DNA from: Streptomyces colonosanans
Lineage (GTDB): Bacteria > Actinomycetota > Actinomycetes > Streptomycetales > Streptomycetaceae
Assembly: GCF_001866645.1 (NCBI RefSeq)
Contig: NZ_MLYP01000010.1
Location: 55,377-119,376, forward strand
Reading direction: 5' to 3'
Length of the DNA stretch: 64,000 nt
Shown: positions 58,896 to 64,000 of the stretch, piece by piece
Layout: every line of letters starts with the position of its first letter
Position numbering within the stretch: position 1 is the stretch's first letter
Translations under genes and position numbers: made by a program
The notes under the pieces: generated by a model
Databases searched by the model: none
What the model saw: the letters and a program-made list of their open reading frames with translations, nothing else
Told to the model about the DNA's origin: nothing

Positions 58896-59354
58896 ATGAT
58901 CGCGCACTCGGGGGGCGACGTGGCAGAAGCCGAAGCGAACGACACCCATCAGACGTCGGACACCGCCGGCACCGCTGACACCGACCAGAGGGCGAAGCTG
59001 CTGCGGGACGCGGACCGCATGGACAACTGGTCGAAGGCCTGGATCATGCTGGCGGTGCTGGCGTGGGCCTGGTTCGCGTACCTGATGCTCGCCTCCTACG
59101 GCCCCGAGACCAGCTCCTGGGGCTCCACCACTCGGCAGCTCTGCGACGGCCCGCTGGTCAATCCGTTCCCGCGGAACAACGAGTGCCGCGCCGACGAACT
59201 GCGCCAGTGGCCGGCGCTCCTCGGCGTACTGGCCCTGACGGTCGTGCTGACGGTCATCGCGGCGGCGACGACCGTCTACACGCAACTGCTGTCGCGCCTG
59301 GCGGAGGCGTCCGGCTCCGGGAGGACCCCGGAAACCGGACGCGACTCCGCCTGA
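58896..59354 (+). CDS. Small two-TM membrane protein
   Basis: 152 residues from the ATG at 58896; the GTG at 58920 is an alternative start. An acidic, Thr/Asp-rich N-terminus (about 1-40) is followed by TM1 (KAWIMLAVLAWAWFAYLMLA), an outside loop with two cysteines (RQLCDGPL and NNECRADEL, probably a disulfide), TM2 (LLGVLALTVVLTVIAAATTV) and a short tail. No known family. Divergent from rpsJ and convergent with gdhA. Confidence 0.8.
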   Translation: MIAHSGGDVAEAEANDTHQTSDTAGTADTDQRAKLLRDADRMDNWSKAWIMLAVLAWAWFAYLMLASYGPETSSWGSTTRQLCDGPLVNPFPRNNECRADELRQWPALLGVLALTVVLTVIAAATTVYTQLLSRLAEASGSGRTPETGRDSA

Positions 59355-59376
59355 TGGATGAACGACGCTCAGGCCG

Positions 59377-61050
<1,674 letters not shown>

Positions 61051-61683
61051 TCAGTAGTGCAGAAATCCGCCCGCGAGAAACAACACAGGGGCCAGGAGGG
61101 CGGCCCAGCGGGCAACTCCTCCGGCGGTCAGCGCCTGGCCGGCTTGAGCGGTGGGGCGCAGATGACTGTGCTGGGCCATGGCGGTCAGCGTGTCGGCGGC
61201 TTGGGCACCGGTGCCGAAACGGCCGGTGGCACGGATCAGCCAGGGCGGCGCGAACAGACCGGCCACTTTGGGTTCTGTCCCGGGACCGATGAACCCCAGC
61301 TGTGCGTCGGGGCGCATCTCCACATGGTTGATCCTCGACCAGGGCAGGAACCGGGTGGACCACATACGGCGGATGTACACGCCGTCCCGGTCCGCGGTGA
61401 TGCGCCACAGCGCAAACCAGCAGCACGGCACGGCGAAGACCACCCACGCCCACAGTGCCTGTGCCAAGGGACCCGGCTGCGGATGGGCCAGACTCGCCCT
61501 GCCCGGCGGGTAGTCGAGCACGACGAATACGACGGCCATGGCCGCACCCGTCACCCTTCCTCGCCACCCGGCACCCCACACCAGCGGCGCCTCCGGTGCC
61601 GTCATCGCCTCGGCGAGCTTCTCGACGCGTGCACGGCGTTCCTTCCGCGCCTGACGCTGCCGCTCCCTACGGACCGTTCTCAT
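61051..61683 (-). CDS. Bacterial PH-domain-like membrane protein
   Basis: 210 residues from ATG at 61683 with GGGAGG 7 nt upstream. A basic coiled N-terminus (RTVRRERQRQARKERRARVE), two TM segments (about 45-60 and 75-95), then a PH-like beta domain (WRITADRDGVYIRRMWSTRF, PWSRINHVEMR) and a C-terminal TM helix (ARWAALLAPVLFLAGGFLHY). Function unknown. It lies 20 bp after the DUF397 pair, possibly read with it. Confidence 0.8.
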   Translation of the reverse strand: MRTVRRERQRQARKERRARVEKLAEAMTAPEAPLVWGAGWRGRVTGAAMAVVFVVLDYPPGRASLAHPQPGPLAQALWAWVVFAVPCCWFALWRITADRDGVYIRRMWSTRFLPWSRINHVEMRPDAQLGFIGPGTEPKVAGLFAPPWLIRATGRFGTGAQAADTLTAMAQHSHLRPTAQAGQALTAGGVARWAALLAPVLFLAGGFLHY

Positions 61684-61702
61684 CCCCAACCTCCCTGCGC
61701 CG

Positions 61703-61912
61703 TCAGCCCTTGACCGCGTGCGGAACGAAACGCGCCCAGGTGGCTGGGGTGAAGGTGAGTTGGGGGCCCGCGATGCTCTTGGAGTCACGGACGTGGACGG
61801 TGGCGGGGGTGACGGCAAGTTCGACACAGGAGTTGCCGTCAGGGCCATCGCTGTAACTGCTCTTGAACCACGCCAGCTCGGTGACGTCCCCGACAGAGGC
61901 CCTGCGGGTCAT
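61703..61912 (-). CDS. DUF397 protein, second copy
   Basis: 69 residues: the DUF397 core LAWFKSSYSDGPDGNSCVEL and VHVRDSKSIAGPQLTFTPAT. Its ATG overlaps the stop of the first DUF397 gene (ATGA). Such small proteins accompany WhiJ/AbaA-type XRE regulators in Streptomyces and are thought to modulate them. Confidence 0.92.
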   Translation of the reverse strand: MTRRASVGDVTELAWFKSSYSDGPDGNSCVELAVTPATVHVRDSKSIAGPQLTFTPATWARFVPHAVKG

Positions 61913-62118
61913 GATTGCGAGGCGTACGTGACGAACTCCGCCCAAGCATCCGGCGTAAGCGCCAGTCGGGGGCCTTCAATGTTCTTAGAGTCGCGGACGT
62001 AGACCGTGGCGGGACTGGCGGCGAGCTCGACGCACGAGTCGCCTTCGTTGCCACTGCTGTAGCTGCTCTTGAACCACGCCAGTTCGGTGACGTCCTCGAA
62101 AGAGGCCTTGCGGATCAT
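61909..62118 (-). CDS. DUF397 protein, first copy
   Basis: 69 residues, about 65-70% identical to the following copy by eye (LAWFKSSYSSGNEGDSCVEL, then VYVRDSKNIEGPRLALTPDA). Its ATG overlaps the regulator's stop (ATGA), so all three genes are translationally coupled. Confidence 0.93.
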   Translation of the reverse strand: MIRKASFEDVTELAWFKSSYSSGNEGDSCVELAASPATVYVRDSKNIEGPRLALTPDAWAEFVTYASQS

Positions 62119-62990
62119 GTCTCTCCCAGCAGTTGCTCGATGAAGACCAGCGAGTCGCGCGGGGAGAGAGCCTGAGCCCGAATGGTGCTGTACCGAAGCT
62201 CAAGAATGCGCAGGTCTTTGGGATCGGAGGTCGGCCGGCCGTTGAACGCGCCGTCGGAGCGCCCCACCGCCATACCGTCCACGAACTTCAGCACCTCGAT
62301 CCTTCCATCCAGCCCAGGATGTGCCTCGCAGTGCAACGGCATCACCTGGATGGTGACGTTGTGCAACCTCCCCACATCCAGCAGCCGTTCCAGCTGCTGA
62401 CGCCAGACCATTGTGCCTCCGATGGGGCGCCTCAACGCCGCTTCTTCCTGGACGAAGCTCAGCGCCGGGGCGGGTGAACGATCGAAAATCGACTGCCGCG
62501 CCACTCGGGCAACCACCAAACGCTCCACCTCTTCCGGTGTGTACGGAGGCTGCCGAGCCGTGAATAGCGCCCTCGCGTGCTCCGGAGTCTGCAACAGGCC
62601 GTTGAGGCTGTGACTCTCGTACACACCCATCTCGACTGCCTGGGCCTCCAGCTTCGCCAGCTCCCGAAGCCGCTTCGGATACCGGACCTTCTTCACGTCC
62701 TCCCACGTCGCTGCGATGAGCCCACCCGCGCCCAGCACCTCGTCGGCCTTGTCCAGGTACTCCTGACGAGGAATCCGCTTCCCGCCCTCGACCTTGTAGA
62801 CCAGGTCCTCGCCGTACCCCACCGCCACCCCGAACTCGGCGGCCCGCATCCCTGCCGCTTCCCTTCGCAACTTCAACTGCCGCCCCACGGTGGCGATGAC
62901 GGCCACACCCCACTCGTCGTCCGGGTCCACCTCCCAACCCGGCTCGTCCGCCTCGCCCCTGAGCCGTACCGCCTCGCCGTCCACCGACAT
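62115..62990 (-). CDS. XRE-family regulator with DUF5753 (WhiJ-like)
   Basis: 291 residues from ATG at 62990 with GGAGGGG 6-7 nt upstream. The helix-turn-helix (about 30-90: RREAAGMRAAEFGVAVGYGE then VYKVEGGKRIPRQEYLDKAD) is followed by the DUF5753 domain (about 115-290), with YESHSLNGLLQTPEHARALF, RQSIFDR, VMPLHCEAHPGLDG and the typical C-terminal block. Such regulators, with DUF397 partners and RsbW-like ATPases, form the whiJ/abaA-type loci of Streptomyces linked to development and antibiotic control. Its target here is unknown. Confidence 0.92.
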   Translation of the reverse strand: MSVDGEAVRLRGEADEPGWEVDPDDEWGVAVIATVGRQLKLRREAAGMRAAEFGVAVGYGEDLVYKVEGGKRIPRQEYLDKADEVLGAGGLIAATWEDVKKVRYPKRLRELAKLEAQAVEMGVYESHSLNGLLQTPEHARALFTARQPPYTPEEVERLVVARVARQSIFDRSPAPALSFVQEEAALRRPIGGTMVWRQQLERLLDVGRLHNVTIQVMPLHCEAHPGLDGRIEVLKFVDGMAVGRSDGAFNGRPTSDPKDLRILELRYSTIRAQALSPRDSLVFIEQLLGET

Positions 62991-63144
62991 GCGCGCCCCT
63001 CCGTAGTCCCGCGTCGTACCGCGACGCCCTACCCGTAGGAACGATGCCGACAGCCCGGACAGCACCGGGCAATCAGCCGACAGTCACCGTACGCACCCGC
63101 TCAGTCACCCTTCACGGTAGGCACAGCCAGCCACGCTGAGTGCT

Positions 63145-63693
63145 GTGAATCAGGAAATCGCCGAGGCCACCGCCCAACCAGCCACCCACTTCCGCAACTT
63201 CACCGTGCTGCTGTCGTCCACGCGGCGCGGGGCCCGCCTCGCGCGTCTGCTCGCCGAGGCGCAGCTACGCAGTTGGGGGCTGCCCACGGAGACCGCGAAC
63301 CACATCGTGGCCGAGCTGGCGGCCAACGCGGCGACGCACGGCCGTGTACCGGGCCGGGACTTCCGCCTGACTCTGTACGTGGTCGGCGGCACCCTCCGTA
63401 TCGAGGTCACCGACACACAGGGTGACCGTCTCCCCGCACCCCAACGGCCTTCTGCGGACGTCGAGTCGGGGCGCGGCCTGCTCATCGTGGACGCGCTCGC
63501 GGACCGTTGGGGCGTGAGCGAGGACCGGTTCCCGCGCAAGACCGTGTGGGCCGAACTGGCCTGCTCAGAGCCGGAGCCCGCCCCCACGGGATTCGGTGCC
63601 GCAGGCGATCCCCGTCCAAGGAACCAGAGGGAGAAAGAACCGCACCAAGCCCCACCCCTCCCGCCCGTCGTTCGCACTCACTCGCGCGAGTGA
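63145..63693 (+). CDS. RsbW-like ATP-binding protein (HATPase_c_2)
   Basis: 182 residues from a GTG at 63145. GHKL-type ATPase fold: N box VAELAANAATHGR (about 54-66), G1 region IEVTDTQGD and G2 GRGLLIVDALADRWG. The C-terminal 40 residues are Pro-rich and not conserved. Resembles anti-sigma kinases, but many Streptomyces copies pair with XRE/DUF397 genes instead. It is divergent from the regulator gene, 154 bp away. Confidence 0.9.
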   Translation: MNQEIAEATAQPATHFRNFTVLLSSTRRGARLARLLAEAQLRSWGLPTETANHIVAELAANAATHGRVPGRDFRLTLYVVGGTLRIEVTDTQGDRLPAPQRPSADVESGRGLLIVDALADRWGVSEDRFPRKTVWAELACSEPEPAPTGFGAAGDPRPRNQREKEPHQAPPLPPVVRTHSRE

Positions 63694-63833
63694 ACATCGC
63701 CGGTTCGGCTGGATCGGTGGTCCCCCAACTCCCCTACGCTCAGCGCAAACAACCGCAAACATGCATCGGCCCCCGGCCGGGAGTAGCAATCCCGATCGAG
63801 GGCCTGGCCACCGAGGAAGAAGAGAGCTTCCCG

Positions 63834-64000
63834 ATGGGTATCGATGACCCTAGCGTGCCCCCGCACGCCCAGTCAGCCGTTGCCGCGCACGAACCCCCCT
63901 CCCGGGCGAATCCGCGCACACGCACCCGCCCCCACACCTACGGCGTCACGCACGACAACACCCGCCACACCACCCGCTTCACGGTGATCGGCAACCACCT
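63834..64000 (+). CDS. Helix-turn-helix type protein, 5' part only
   Basis: Starts at the ATG at 63834, preceded by a purine-rich GAGGAAGAAGAG stretch, and runs off the window. The 55 visible residues begin MGIDDPSVPPHAQSAVAAHE. After a Pro/Arg-rich lead they reach HTYGVTHDNTRHTTRFTVIG and NHL, which I recall from the start of Streptomyces helix-turn-helix proteins that resemble replication-initiator-type winged helices. The DNA-binding part lies outside the window. Confidence 0.6.
   Translation, partial: MGIDDPSVPPHAQSAVAAHEPPSRANPRTRTRPHTYGVTHDNTRHTTRFTVIGNH

Overview
The window reads as a chromosomal core segment of a Streptomyces. GC is very high and codons end mostly in G or C. The developmental regulators bldM and whiD lie side by side. 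Gene order matches two conserved actinobacterial blocks. From guaB through groESL, the t6A genes, alr, glmS, glmM and rpsI-rplM it resembles the M. tuberculosis sigD-whiB3-groESL1 region (recalled, not searched). It then joins a continuous ribosomal superoperon. No tRNA, rRNA, CRISPR array or insertion sequence was seen.

Layout, left part. At 1-5300 are purine synthesis (guaB3, guaB), an ECF sigma factor without an adjacent anti-sigma gene, bldM with a textbook sigma-BldN type promoter, and divergent whiD. At 5450-8790 is a small accessory stretch: a LysR regulator, a MOSC protein, an SDR and an ABM/SnoaL two-domain protein. At 8870-11130 is groES-groEL under a promoter clamped by two CIRCE operators. 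At 11300-14380 are tandem polysaccharide deacetylase lipoproteins, one with a broken active site, and a methyltransferase. At 14405-23650 are the tRNA t6A genes (tsaD, rimI, tsaB, tsaE) mixed with cell-wall genes (alr, an L,D-transpeptidase), the NAD(P)HX repair gene and acpS. At 23680-30680 are a DUF4287 gene, a truncated gene remnant, glmS, a lipoprotein, coaA, a DUF389 membrane protein and glmM.

Middle part. rplM-rpsI and truA are separated by an accessory plus-strand block (32267-40737). Its core is four tightly spaced genes: a multi-TM processive GT2, a secreted GH113-like hydrolase, a sugar-1-phosphate nucleotidyltransferase and an acyltransferase-3/SGNH O-acetylase. A secreted GH26 mannanase lies just upstream. 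Activation, polymerisation, acetylation and two mannan-type hydrolases together suggest a dedicated acetylated beta-mannan or glucomannan-like surface polysaccharide. This is the best candidate for an undescribed system in the window.

Right part. The minus strand from 58408 down to 40787 carries S10, spc, secY-adk-map and alpha operon genes, ending in truA. Strong hairpins lie at the block boundaries (S10/spc, rplO/secY, infA/rpmJ, rpsK/rpoA, rpoA/rplQ). A clear promoter about 375 nt upstream of rpsJ drives the S10 end. rpsD is absent from its usual place before rpoA. Beyond it lie a small membrane protein gene, gdhA with a candidate GlnR box, a PH-domain membrane protein, and a whiJ/abaA-like module (XRE regulator, two DUF397 proteins, divergent anti-sigma-type ATPase). 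A partial helix-turn-helix type gene runs off the right edge.
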